A stretch of DNA of 64,000 bases. It comes from Lolium rigidum. Lineage: Eukaryota > Streptophyta > Magnoliopsida > Poales > Poaceae. The stretch is taken from NCBI RefSeq assembly GCF_022539505.1, contig NC_061513.1:354311696-354375695 (forward strand). Direction: 5' to 3'. The notes below the pieces were generated by a model. That model worked only from the letters and a program-made list of their open reading frames with translations. It made no database searches and was not told the DNA's origin. This document shows, in pieces, positions 24,314-35,517 of this stretch (within the stretch, counting starts at the first letter, position 1; each line of letters starts with the position of its first letter). The position numbers and the translations under genes are program-made.

Positions 24314-24979
24314 CCCCACTCTCCCCAATTTTTTCCACCAGATTCCTCACCACCCTTTCTCCCATGCTTTGTACCTCTTGGGAATTAATGTCTGCAAATT
24401 CTACCTCCCATTTAAAAATGGTGTCTCTCTCAATGAGTCACATGATGCCATCAACCAACACTGCCCTAGAGGGAAATAATTTGATACAACATTTGAAGGT
24501 GTGTCGTGCAACGTCATCTCCCTTGTTTTTGGTGGCCAGTGTGAGCTAGCGGAAACGAACAACGAGGCAAATCTCCGTTCAACACAAATTAAGGTGCAAA
24601 GATAAGGGAAATACTGATTATAAGTTCCCTCTTGCATCTCGTTCCCCTCGTTCATCACACCCGGCCTCCAAAATCTAGGGTTCAAATGAGAACGCTCAGA
24701 TCTAATTTGAGAATGATTGGAGGGGAAGTAGAGTTTAAAATGCCACTCACCACCTTCGCCGTAGAACGAAAGCGCCGCTGCCTCTGAGAATGTTCCGGCA
24801 AAGCTTTCTTCGCTGGGGAAGATCAACGCCTCCTCCTTCTTCATCAAGCCAAGCTTTTTCATCAGGTTCGTGTCTTGGTTTGAGATCTTAGATCTCTCTC
24901 ACTCAGAAACCTCCAGATCTTGGATCGCCTTGCTTGCTTCTGGGGCGGTATGCCTTGTGAGCCTCGACCGCGGTGGCAT
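24314..24979 (-). pseudogene. Antisense ORF (aORF) of the Tat-lineage element, broken and truncated
   Basis: The ORF begins at an ATG at 24977-24979 (MPPRSRLTRHTAPEASKAIQ), about 130 bp downstream of a minus-strand TATAAATA. It reads into an in-frame TGA at codon 27 (24899-24901), then continues in the same frame as MKKLGLMKKEEALIFPSEES and on to RETPFLNG. There a 1-nt frameshift (about 24405) moves the sense reading to WEVEFADINSQEVQSMGE, before truncation by element E at 24313. The function of Tat antisense ORFs is not established. It lies opposite in strand to the 3' LTR, as the family predicts. Confidence 0.65.
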
Positions 24980-25111
24980 CAACGCCGGCGTTGGAAAGAT
25001 TGGGGATGCAGACGAGCGCAAGAGCTTGTTTGGTTGCAATGGAAGCTTTTGGAAAGAGAGAAAGATAGGAGCGCGGCGCAGCGAAGGGGATTCTCTGAGG
25101 AAGACGACGGT

Positions 25112-25119
25112 TATTTATA
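25112..25119 (-). promoter_or_regulatory. TATA box for the antisense ORF
   Basis: TATAAATA on the minus strand, with a CT-rich leader after it and the aORF ATG about 130 bp downstream. It is separate from the LTR promoter at 26825, so this element carried two opposed promoters. Confidence 0.55.
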
Positions 25120-25439
25120 GCAAGCCAACGAATCGACGCGCCGTTGGATGCAGAAGAAATGGATCTGGGACCTTACACGTGTTTCCAGGGGTAAAATAGT
25201 TTTTTTACTTGGAGGTAACTAAACAGGCGCCAAAGTGCGCGTGCCAGGAAAAGAGGAGGACGTGTGTCCCCCAATTGCGTAGCGTGTCAAAAACCGAAGA
25301 GTTTCGGGCCCACAGGTCAGTGACAGGACAGAACTCGCGTCTTCCCGATACAGTGGTCGTGGCCATCGTCAGCACTGATGTCACTTTAAAGAAAAACTTC
25401 GAGTGCGGTGCTTTGAGGATTGGCGATAAAGGAGCATTA

Positions 25440-26010
25440 ATGATATTTTCGGGAGCCTTTGATCAAATACAAGTTTTTGTTCAAGTGCTCAGGGGCTACT
25501 TTTTTAAAGGGGTTTGTTAAAGGAGTTGATTCAGAAGGATAAAACATTAGTCTGCAGCCATCATCAACAACGTCATTCAAAAGAGAACTTCGAATAGCTT
25601 CATCAAAGATATCGACAGGGAAATTTTGAGTATTTCAGGAAAGAAAAGGCGAGAGCCTATGATCAAATACAAGCATTTGTTCATATGCTCGGGGGCTACT
25701 CTTATCAGAAGTATTGTTTATACTTCTGATAACAGGATAACGCGGATGATAAAATATAGAGTTGTTCAACAGTAAAGCAAGTTGAGCCTACAACCAAGTA
25801 TAAATACTCGACTGTAGCCTCGGGGGCTACTCCCATCGGGAGCGCTGTTCGCGCACCCGATAAAGATGGGAGAGTTAGAAGAGGTGACAATATAGCGACA
25901 AAGGTGCTAAAAAGGTGAGCCTACAACCAAATACAAGCACTTGGCTGTAGCCTCGGGGGCTACTCCCATCGGGAAAGCTGTTCGCGTGCCCGATGAAATT
26001 AAAGAAGTTA
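25440..26010 (+). repeat. Degenerate repeat array with PPT-like cores
   Basis: Four related units contain GCTCGGGGGCTACT-type cores at 25487, 25687, 25818 and 25950 (spacing about 200, 131 and 132 bp). Each is preceded by 'gagcct..gatcaaatacaag' and the last three are followed by a hairpin, e.g. TTATCAGAAGTA...TACTTCTGATAA after the 25687 core. The genuine polypurine tract at 26594-26607 carries the same core. Confidence 0.75.
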
Positions 26011-26593
26011 TGCTGAGCATAATTCGAGTTATAAAATAACTCTTCATATACTCCCATCGGGAGGACAAGATAAAAATATACAAGTCATCCGTTGACTCGA
26101 ATAAATGTGCTATTCCAGCAGCCGAAAAAGGCACTCGACAATATATTCTCAGAGCGCCTCAGTCGCGAATTAATCTCTGAATGCCGCAGTACTTTGCGAA
26201 GGTAAGTCCCCAGGATTCGTCGCGGCGTGGCACCGCCTATGAATGCGCTCTGCTACTTTTTCCGTATCAACAGATGCGAAGAAAAATCCTAACGGACGCG
26301 TTAGGTACCCAATAAAACATGACTGGAATTCGGCATCTGGTAAGACCTTAAGCGACACATGTCGAATTACGCCAGTATCCCGAGATCATGTCCAGGGACG
26401 TGATCTTGAAGTAGGTTTTTGCGGATTTCCACAAGAGCAGTTAACTGGTACCTGATCCGTCAGATGAACCAGCCCCAACTACCGTTATCCCTGTACAATA
26501 TACTACTGTTTTATGAAATTTATTCATTGACTCGAAGAAGTCATATGATAATTGTAAAGATGGAGATTTTCCCTGATTCTGCGATTCAAGCAA

Positions 26594-26998
26594 AATCTCG
26601 GGGCTACTGACATAGGCATCCCTAATGGGCCTACCGAAGATGGTACCCGGGGTTTACTGAAGGCCCACGACCCGAAGTTTATGAAGCCCGGAAGCTCAGA
26701 TACGAGATAGTTTGGAAATATAGAGTTGTATTAGGAATAATAACTTGTAACTATTACGGGATGAACTCAAAGAGTCTCCCAGACTTTGTAACTTGTACAT
26801 CATGAAAACCCTCGGCTCCGCCTCCTATATAAGGGGGAGTCGAGGGACAAAGAGGGGATCGATTTCATTGTCAACACAACCCTAGTTTCTTAGCAGTCGA
26901 GTACTTTTCCGGCTGAACCTTCGAGATCTACTTGCCCTTTACTTTCCTGAAAACCCTAGTCTACAATCTGTAGGCATTGACAAGTCAATACCTTGTCA
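26594..26998 (+). repeat. Polypurine tract and 3' LTR of the Tat-lineage element
   Basis: The PPT AATCTCGGGGCTAC is followed by the LTR start TGACATAGGCATCCC (26608). An LTR promoter TATA box lies at 26825-26833 (CTATATAAG), and the LTR most likely ends at CTTGTCA (26998), about 391 bp. No second LTR or target duplication can be checked because the 5' half is gone, so the right edge is tentative. Confidence 0.6.
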
Positions 26999-27531
26999 CC
27001 ACCGCCGAGAAGGATGGGTGAGCTTCACCACCGCCGGAAAAGCCACAGGAGGATACGCGCGCACTCGGTAGGAAGCGGTTGGTTTAACTCGGTCTGTCAG
27101 CTGCTAATAAGTGTGACTAATTTGTCCTAACTTAAACTTGAACTAACGAAATTGTGCCGTTAACGACCATTTTATGGCGTGTGTGGCCCTAGGCTATTTC
27201 CTACCTAAGAAACATCACATGACAATTATTTTGACGAACGATGTCCCTTCTTTTCCAATTCGCTCAAACGATGTCGCACATGAGCTATTCACCTGATGTT
27301 GCACCATTGGACTCCATTAGTAGCAAGCAATGGCCTCCAAAAGGCACATGATGGTGGCTCCGTCCTAGAAAATTGGGGAGGAGGAGATCGTTTGCTTGGT
27401 GTCCTCTATGCATGGTGATTGGGGTGGATTGTAGATGGACCTTCCCGCTTTCTAGGAGGCTCAAAACCAGAATTTACAACTAGAGACATAGAACTGCTAC
27501 CTGGACCAGGGCCCCTAGCTCACGGGGGCCT
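26999..27531. other. Unclassified DNA between two transposons
   Basis: About 530 bp with no recognisable gene or terminus. It precedes the CACTA end at 27532. Confidence 0.4.
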
Positions 27532-28760
27532 CACTACTAGGAAAACCCTTATATGTGGTGCACATTTTTTTTAGTTGGGGTGCATGTTGGGGTGCGCCAC
27601 AGAATTTCGAGACTTCTTTGGCGCATATTGCCTTATGCGCCACAGAAAGACACAAGATTCTGTGGCGCATATTGCGATATGCGCCACATAATTATGCACC
27701 AGATTCTGTGGCGCATCATGTGATATGCACCAAAAAAGTGTTTTTTAGGATTTTTGAGTTTTTTTGCAAATCTATACAAAATACAGATATATATCAGGTT
27801 TTATACAGAAAAAATCCAGAAATATCAGGTTTTATACATGAAATATCCAGAAATACAAAGAGAAGACAGTTGTATGCAAAATGACATGATACAATCACAA
27901 ATGTTCATCATCACATCATTACACAAGTGTTCATTATCTCATATTATTAAAAAAATTCATCATCATATCACTTAGGCACCACCTAGACTAAGGTAAAAAA
28001 GAGTACAACCGCGATGCCGGTGAGCAAGAGCAGGACCAAGAACTTCAGCTGGTTCTTCTTCCCTATGTGTCTCCTCCACTGTGCTACCGCCTCCTCTCTA
28101 GTCGCGTCTCCCATGTAGTTTTTCCTGGTGAACTTATGCACTTGTTGCCACTCCTCGTAGACACCCGGAACCCGACCCTTGTACACAACTTACATCGGCA
28201 TCTCTATTGACAAGTTATATTAGTATATCATATTAGTACATCATGCATATATGTTGATAAATATTAGAGCAAAGCATTCATAAACCTAAAATATAACATC
28301 GATGACAATCAAAGAACAACGACACATATAGTTAAGAAGAATGTATTCCATGGCGCATTTAAAAATGTGTGCTCCATAAAAATATTTCGGTGGCGCATAA
28401 GTAAATATGCTCCACATAATTTTTCAACTTCTGTGGCAAATGGAACAATGATGTGCCACATAATTAGTCCTTTCTGTGGCGCATGTAGCCTGATGCGCCT
28501 CAGAAACCTCGGGGCCCATGCGGGGTTAGGTACTACACATGGGTGAAGGGAATTCTGTGGCGCAAATGTCAACATGCGCCATATAAAGTTGGTCTTCTGT
28601 GGTGCATGTTGGCACATGCGCCACATATTTCCGTGTGGGGGCCACACCTAACAGCTCCAGGCCATGTTTCTGTTGCGCATATCAAGAAGTCCATCTTTCT
28701 GTGGCGCATATTGACATATGCGCCATCGAATATGCGAACTAAATATTGGGCTTTGGCTTC
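27532..28760. mobile_element. CACTA-type transposon derivative
   Basis: The left terminus CACTACTAGGAAAACCC (27532) matches the CACTA inverted-repeat pattern. It is followed by at least ten imperfect palindromic units of the form TGTGGCGCAT...ATGCGCCACA, in two blocks (27590-27735 and 28330-28735), typical of subterminal transposase-binding repeats. A small minus-strand ORF (27983-28204) lies between them. I found no matching right inverted repeat; from about 28740 the sequence becomes leader-like and may be the internal part of a truncated larger element. Confidence 0.65.
27983..28204 (-). pseudogene. Small CACTA-borne ORF: RNase H1-type hybrid-binding (Cauli_VI-like) domain plus membrane anchor
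   Basis: The 66-aa open block reads VYKGRVPGVYEEWQQVHKF, TRKNYMGDATREEAVAQW, then a basic stretch and a hydrophobic C-terminal tail LKFLVLLLLTGIAVVLFF. The first part fits the N-terminal hybrid-binding domain of RNase H1 (also the caulimovirus VI domain): GRxPGVYxxW...V..F....Y.G..TREEA. The tail would form one membrane span. No in-frame ATG opens the block: upstream ATG codons read M-P-M and then a TAA just before VVYKG, so the start is probably broken. A downstream AT-rich 3' region reaches toward the CACTA end. Confidence 0.6.
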
Positions 28761-29066
28761 TTCCCCCTAGCTACTAGCACCCCACCACCCTTTTCATTCT
28801 TGTCTCCTCCAACCAGCTCGTCTTGCTCCTCCCTCCCACTCCATTTTGATCATACTTTCCTCCGTTGTTGATAGCTCTAAACCTATTTTGGTTGATATAT
28901 TTGTGAGTGTAAGCCATTCCAACTTGTAGGGTACTAAAAACCACCCTTGCTTTCCCTTCTCTGCATTATTTTCGCGCTTTAAAGTAAAACAGTCACAGTA
29001 ACTGAAGTTTCACTTGACCTTGGTGGAATTGAAGTAGCTCATCAAGTCAAGCGCTATAAACCTCAA
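28761..29066. other. Leader-like unclassified DNA
   Basis: A CT-rich + strand stretch (28770-28860) resembles a 5' leader, possibly the inner part of the CACTA element. No ORF of note. The boundary with the long LARD-like unit to the right is not resolved. Confidence 0.3.
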
Positions 29067-31209
29067 TGTGACCTTTTGCTAAAATCTTGTTTTGGGTAGA
29101 GATGATCTGATCTAAGGGGTTATATCAAATGGAACTAGAATCAACACAACAACACTTTACTCAAGGATCAATTGCTTGAACTTATTAAAGATCACAATAT
29201 GATAATCATTTCCATAACATATGAACATCTATTCAACTATAAATCAAGTAACAAGAAATGAAGAAACTATCTTAACTTATCTTTTCCATGTCTTAAACTA
29301 ATTCATGTTCCTACCATGAACCTCATGGTATCCATGCGTTTTACTTCATTCTTGGAAACATGACAAGTGGATCGATCAACTCTAGAAATACATATTCTTC
29401 TCTATTCCAAATTATTGTACATCAAACCTAGAGAAGTAAGAGTTGTATATTATTTATTAGAGAAGCAATGACAAACTTTGAGCTAAACCTTGGATATGCA
29501 TCCATGTATTCAAATCATCATCTTTAAGAGAAGCCCTAGGATATTATTCAAGACAATCCCTAGGGAGAGAACCCATTTATGTTAAACATGGATATTGATG
29601 ATCACATCATTCTCTATGGAGCCTAACCTTAGGTTAGCATTGAATCCTTCCCAAATGAGAGAGACCATTCATACCAATATTAGCTTTACCTATTTAAGAA
29701 TAAAGGACCACCATTGAACTAAAGTATTAGGAGATTAACCATTTCATCTTGGAGTGGTGAGATAACCTAATATCACATGAAATAAGATTATATCCAGGAA
29801 TTGATAAAGTAAGGAGGAGACTAATCCAACCAAGATAGTCAAGTGGAGTCTTAGCCTAGATACCTAAGGAAATATTAGGAGTACACCATAAACCCTAGAA
29901 TAACCATTCCTATGAGAGAAAGCTCAAGCTATGGTGTTATACTCAAGTTAGATGAGGCAACACTTGAACTTGTGAGAGAGATCTATTCTTAGAACCTGAT
30001 GATTATATCATCATTCTTTAGAAAGAACTCTAAGTGAATATCTCAGGCATTATCCTGGGATATAAACTATTGAGGCAACTATAGTAGGCCATCCTAGAAA
30101 GTAAAATAGAAGTGATATACCTTAGTTGATCAATACAATGCTTGATCATCGAAGTGAGAACCCCATTTAATGAGAGATACTTAGGAAGCCAAACCTTGAT
30201 AATTATAAATTGAGTAATGATCATAAACCCTTAGAACTGGAGGTAGAAGATATTAAGAACAAGTTGATCATGCCTAATCCATGATCATGCTTTGGAAGTA
30301 TATCATTACTAGTTAAACCTTAGTGGGTTAAGCAGATATAATTCCGTACATAAAATCATAGGGGAACTATTAGCAACCCTAAACCATTTCTCATATGATA
30401 ATTAGAGAGACAACTGAATAGTAACAACCTTTGTATAGTTCAGCCTCTATATCAATCTAAATGATCTTGGATTGAACCATCCTATGAGTGGTGAGTAAGA
30501 GCAACCATAGTCAAAGTAATGCGGTGTTAAATTACATATAGAACCTATAACCATATTTCCAATTAACTTGTGTATTACTTGGTGATCACAAGTAAAACCC
30601 TAAACTACATCTCAACCTTCGTTTGTGCATCACTTGGGTGATCACAATTAAAACCTAGGCCATAATTGAGATTCAAACCATTTGCCATTCGGTGAATATA
30701 ATTAGAACCCTAGAATTGTTCACTAGTTAAAATCTTATGCTTCAAATCTTAAACATAAGAAAAACCTTGTGCTACATATATACTATATATAAAAGTTGAA
30801 CCCATCTGCTGAAATCTCAGTGTTTTGGAGATTTGGACACTGTTCATGGTAGCTTTTCGTCCAATAAAATCTTGACGCGTCGATGTTTTTTACTCTAGCG
30901 ATGGCTGGCTTTGGTCAAAGAGGTGATGTACCGCACGTTTTCACGTTGACACGTTGGTCGGCCAAACACAGTTTGCCTCTATCTCCCCCCTCGTGGATTC
31001 TCTCTCCCGAAAGGTCTATGCGTCAAGAGGTAGTGGGACAGGCCGATCTGCTTGGGCGGTGGGGAACGGCGGCCAGCGTTGAGCTCAACGAGAGCTTGGC
31101 CGGGGAAAGGCGATATGCAGCTGGCGTGGTCGCCGACGTCCGCGTCCAGCGGCGGCCGCCGAAGAAGTCAGGCGCGGTGCCGCCGCGCCGCGGCAGATTC
31201 TTCCTCTTT

Positions 31210-31392
31210 GCCCCTTCCTCTTGAACCTCGCTGCTATTCCTTCTTGGCGGCCGCGGCATCCGGCGTTGAGGCCCCTTCCTCTTGAACCTCGCTGCTATTC
31301 CTTCTTGGCGGCCGCGGCATCCGGCGTTGAGGCCCCTTCCTCTTGAACCTCGCTGCTATTCCTTCTTGGCGGCCGCGGCATCCGGCGTTGAG
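31210..31392. repeat. 61-bp tandem triplication
   Basis: Three consecutive, apparently identical 61-bp units start at 31210, 31271 and 31332 (each beginning GCCCCTTCCTCTTGAACCTC). Because 61 is not a multiple of three, each copy changes the reading frame. Confidence 0.92.
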
Positions 31393-32452
31393 GAGTTCAT
31401 GGTTGTCAGCAGGGACAACGAGGGTGGGTGCCTGGGGGAGACACCGTTCCCTGCCGCTGCTACCCTGGGCATCGTGGATGATATTAGCGAAGCAGTCATA
31501 ATCGTAGGCGAGGAGGACGACCTGCGGAGCCGTGTCTTCTGGCTGCGCCAATGATGCGCTGCGCAGCGCGACGGAGGCGCTTCAGAAGTGTACTGGTGAG
31601 AGCCGCCCTCACGCCAGAGCTCCACCGCATTGCCCGAGATCTCAGCCGCTGCCGTTGATACGAGCACGCCCTTGAGGTATGTCTGTGTTTGGCTGATTCA
31701 ATTTTGGTTAGGTTTGTTCCTATGTCAAATGAGAATTCCAAATTTCTTCCTCTGAAATCGCCTACTGCAGAATTTCATGGAGAGGACAAAAGACTGAATT
31801 CGGAGCATGTTTTCGACTTGCAAAGAGAATGACTGAACGTTTCTAGGTGCACGTTAGGCATAGTTTCAGTCTTCCAATTAAATTTCAAGCGTGGATTGCT
31901 AGGAATCTACACGATTCTACAGCTGTGATTCACTCTTTTTTGTTTCAGGTTTCTGAAATTTCTCAGAGTGACCATCTTTCCTGACCCTTATAACTCGTGT
32001 CATTTGTTATGCTGTGCAGCAGCTTCTGTTATAGTTCATCTACACTCGGTTAATTGAAAGGATGATTGAATGCAGATTCAGGTGTGCTATTTGTTTTCTG
32101 TCTGTCTGATGAAATATTATTGAGATACATGTAATATGCCTCTAGGCTGGACAGTTTAGATGCTCTGCTGCCTCCGTTTAAGACTTAAAATAACTGAGAT
32201 GCTGCAACACACAGGATTTCTAGCTCTGCAGAATTGTTTACTCAAAGGAACACAACCGTGTTTGCACACATGCAGGACAATCCTTGATTTGATCCATAAG
32301 GTCTTCTACCGACCGAATACAAGAGTATACGGTGGCCTACAGGTCCGGATAGAAGGATTTAGTAGCTCTTTCTCTCTTTTTTTTGTCTCTTTACATACTC
32401 TCTTTTATTAGTATATATATATATATTTGCGTAGTACACTGTTTACCTTTTA

Positions 32453-32756
32453 GAGAAGATTTATAGATAATACAAACGCTCAATGGAAAGAGATTTCCTT
32501 TCGGTGGCCGATAGATTGTTTGTGTTATCAATGTGTTATTATTTTCCTTCCGGTTAGAAGGAAAAAATCTTATATGACTCTTTGTTTGACAACTTTGAGA
32601 AAGGGAGAAGATTTATAGATAATACAACGCTCAATGGAAAGAGATTTCCTTTCGGTGGCCGACGATTGTTTGTGTTGTCAATGTATTATTATTTTCCTTC
32701 CTGTTAGAAGGAAAAAATCTTACATGACTCTTTGTTTGACAGCTTTGAGACAGGAA
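32453..32756. repeat. About 152-bp tandem duplication
   Basis: A unit starting GAGAAGATTTATAGATAATAC at 32453 recurs at 32605 with a few substitutions and indels. It is non-coding, within intron-like DNA of the Helitron. Confidence 0.85.
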
Positions 32757-35238
32757 TAAGAGCTCTATTTCCTGCAACTTTTTGGTTGTCGGTGCGTACC
32801 TGGTCTTATGCATCTATTAGATAAATCGATTTTATCATAGATGCATAACTGATCAAGCAACTAGCCAAAGAAGTTCACCATTTTGGTCCATGTTTCATTT
32901 AGAGACTCTACATTCTTCACTGGTTTTATTTAAATTAATCCCTGCTAATTGGTGTGATTCTGCATGAACATGGTAAATTTATTATAAATTGTGCTTTAGT
33001 TGTACTGGAGTTTTGCGTGTACAACAAACATGTAAGATGATTAGTTTGATGATGCATATACTTGGCTAATTTTGATTTCCATTGACTGCATGGAATTGTT
33101 AGGTTTGGACTTATTGATAAACATGTATTGCAATTTTTTTCTTTTCAAGCGGGTCTCTGATTACCGCCTGATCTAATGTTCTTTTTGAACTTTCTCTGTA
33201 AAATATTGATGCATGTAGAAAAAAGTAAAATGCTACACTATTTTTCATCAATACAATATTTTATAATTTTACTTTTTCTGGTTGTGAATTTGCCTCATCC
33301 CCTATACTCCAGAATGCGTACATGGATTTCTATCGGATCTTATCAGTGTGTACTGCTTACGATGCAGTGTGCATTCCTTTTCTTATCAATTTGCATCATC
33401 ATAAGGATCATTGTACTGTTGTCTTGCAGATGTGGGATCGTAGGTTGATTCGAGGATAACGGGCAGGCCGTAGCGGAATTTACTCAACTGCCAATTACGG
33501 ATCAATTCAACAACAGTCTGAGACAGATCAGATTGCAGCCATTGTCTGTTAAGCTCCCGAGTGGACCCACTGTACGGGAGCTACCAAGCCTGGCATTGAA
33601 GCATCAAGACTCGAGAGTCGCGAATAAGGACACAAATACCATCTATATTTTACGTTGTGCACTAAAGCCGCGTCAGTTATTGCACAAACTGACAGGGTGC
33701 GACAAGCCATGCTATAGAGGTAGAGAGAGCTTCAGAGCTTGAGAGAGAGAGAGATTGAGAATTGTTCAAGAACATGAATAGAGAGAATTCAGAAGCAGTT
33801 GCTGCACTAGCCAAGAAAAGGTACATCCCCACATTAGTTCCATACTGATGGCAGTAGAACTACCAATTCACTTTCCATTCACTCTCTGCAAAGGAAACAA
33901 TGAGCATAGAAAACCATTACGAATTGTTCCCGCCTAAGTAGGTCATTGGACGCTGCCAGGTCAAATTTTAGAATGAACTTCAGGTAAATAAAAGCAGTTT
34001 CCCAACAAGCATAAAAACACTAATTCTAGAATTTCCTCCATGCATGAAACACCAATATCTCATCTCCAGCAACAGATCAAGCTAACCTAAAAGAAACAGA
34101 AAAAAAATGTTCCAACTAAGTAAACTAGCATAATTGCTTCATCGATATAGCTATTTGGTGGGCACCTGCCATAGGAAATGCTATAGTACTGCATCCATTG
34201 CTTATGTTGGACAATTCCCAATATAATTAGCTCTATTGCAAATTATTAGCACCAGCTAACCATCTTGGCACTTGTGTGTAGATGTATCTGCAGTGTCTCT
34301 ATTTGTAACATAGATTATTATTCACGGGTGCGGCGTGTCGCCGCGCCGCAAACTTCCTAGTCTTATAATTAAAACCATATGTGTGGTGATATATCATTTA
34401 TCTTTATAACCAAGACCCAACTATGAGGAGAGTAATACCTACTCTAGGTATTTCGAGGTGCTATTAAAATATAATACTAGTGCTAACCTTGAAATAGGAT
34501 TTTAATAAACCATACAAGACCTTAAGAAAGGAGTGTTCACATAAAATCATATGCAAGGGACCAAATTCTCAAATGAAAGATCAAGTCCTTAGAGATATTT
34601 TAGCACATGAAATGATGCCATCAAAATCACTCTCTTATTAGAAATTCATAAATAAATATTACTTTGAAATTGTTTCTTGAAAAGTAATACTAAATAAAAC
34701 TCTACCTAACACTAAGTAAGAAAACTATCATTTGAAAAAAACAATTTGAATATTTCCAAAGATAATATTCAAATTCATGTCCATATGGGTATTTAAATTC
34801 AAATTCCAATAATAATAATTAAACCAATGTTATAGTACCCATATTCATTTTCTAATACACCACTAAAGTGTTTGAAGAATCTTGGGCTAATCCTTGTATA
34901 ATTCAAATAAGCAACACCTGCAAAATAGAAAAGCATTCAAAACCGAATTAAAAATAGAATTCCAAAAACAGAAAATAAGGAAGAAAAAGAAAAATAAAGG
35001 GGAGAAAAACCTTACCTAGGCGAGCAGCCCATGGTGCAGTCCAGCAGCAGCCTGCATCCCGGTCCAAACCACAGCCCAGGAACGACCCACGTACCGATTC
35101 GCTCGGATAAGAGCGAAGATGCGTCTTCGTCTCCTTCTCCTTCTCCTTCCGCATGGACGACAGCACGACTCCGGCGAGCCACGTCCTGGCCGCCAAAGTG
35201 GACTTCCTCGATCATCGACGACCGCCGAAGGGGTATAA

Positions 35239-35517
35239 ATACCCAGAGAAACCCTAGCCATCGTTCTTTTCCTCTCTCTCTCTGCTCCAAAAATTCATCC
35301 ATGCCAAAACCCTAGTAACCGGCCGTTCACCCTTGCCGGCGACTTAGGCAGTCCTGAGCCTCGCCGTGGATACTCCCGTCGCCGCCATCTTTTCCTCGTT
35401 CTCCTCGTCGACGCGTGCGAGCTGGGAGGGCCCGGACATGGCGAATTTGGCCATTTTCTCCGACCACCGCCGCCATGGCCATGGACGAAATCGCCACCGT
35501 CCGAGCCCCATCGACCT
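35239..35517 (+). promoter_or_regulatory. TATA box and leader in the GC-rich island of the LARD-like unit
   Basis: GGGTATAAATACCC (about 35230-35245) is followed by a CT-rich stretch (TTCCTCTCTCTCTCTGC) and an ATG-containing GC-rich region, a strong plant core-promoter layout reading on the + strand. Element C inserted 280 bp downstream. It is presumably the promoter of the LARD-like unit. Confidence 0.5.

Larger units (their letters stand above)
24314..26998 (+). mobile_element. 3' end of a Tat-lineage Gypsy retrotransposon
   Basis: The order is diagnostic of Tat-lineage Gypsy elements (Grande/RIRE2/Retand group): an antisense ORF with its own TATA box (24314-25119, minus), a degenerate repeat array (25440-26010), a polypurine tract (26594-26607) and a 3' LTR (26608-26998). 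Everything 5' of the antisense ORF, including gag-pol, was cut off where element E inserted. Confidence 0.65.
30883..33760 (+). pseudogene. Captured gene fragment(s) inside the Helitron, unrecognised
   Basis: A GC-rich block (30883-31676) ends at a plausible splice donor (TTGAG/GTATGT, 31677). It is followed by T-rich, intron-like DNA with good acceptors, the last being TTGCAG/ATGTGGG at 33429. Open reading frames on the + strand (30883-31224; 31282-31554, with ...EEFMVVSRDNEGG...) and on the minus strand over the same block are similar in length, so coding strand and frame are unproven. A 61-bp triplication (31210-31392) shifts frame at each copy and would spoil any protein. I do not recognise the source gene. 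Confidence 0.4.
30778..34360 (+). mobile_element. Helitron carrying gene-like cargo
   Basis: The 3' end is textbook: hairpin GCGGCG tgt CGCCGC (34330-34344), a 12-nt spacer, and CTAG at 34357-34360 followed by T. The 5' end is set near TACTATATATAAAAG (30781), similar in style to the start of the Helitron at 2539; the exact first base is uncertain. Sequence on both sides is the same AT-rich 'aaaccctag' DNA, as expected if a Helitron landed in one host unit. No Rep/helicase is present, so it is non-autonomous. It holds a GC-rich coding-like block and spliced-looking DNA. Confidence 0.7.
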
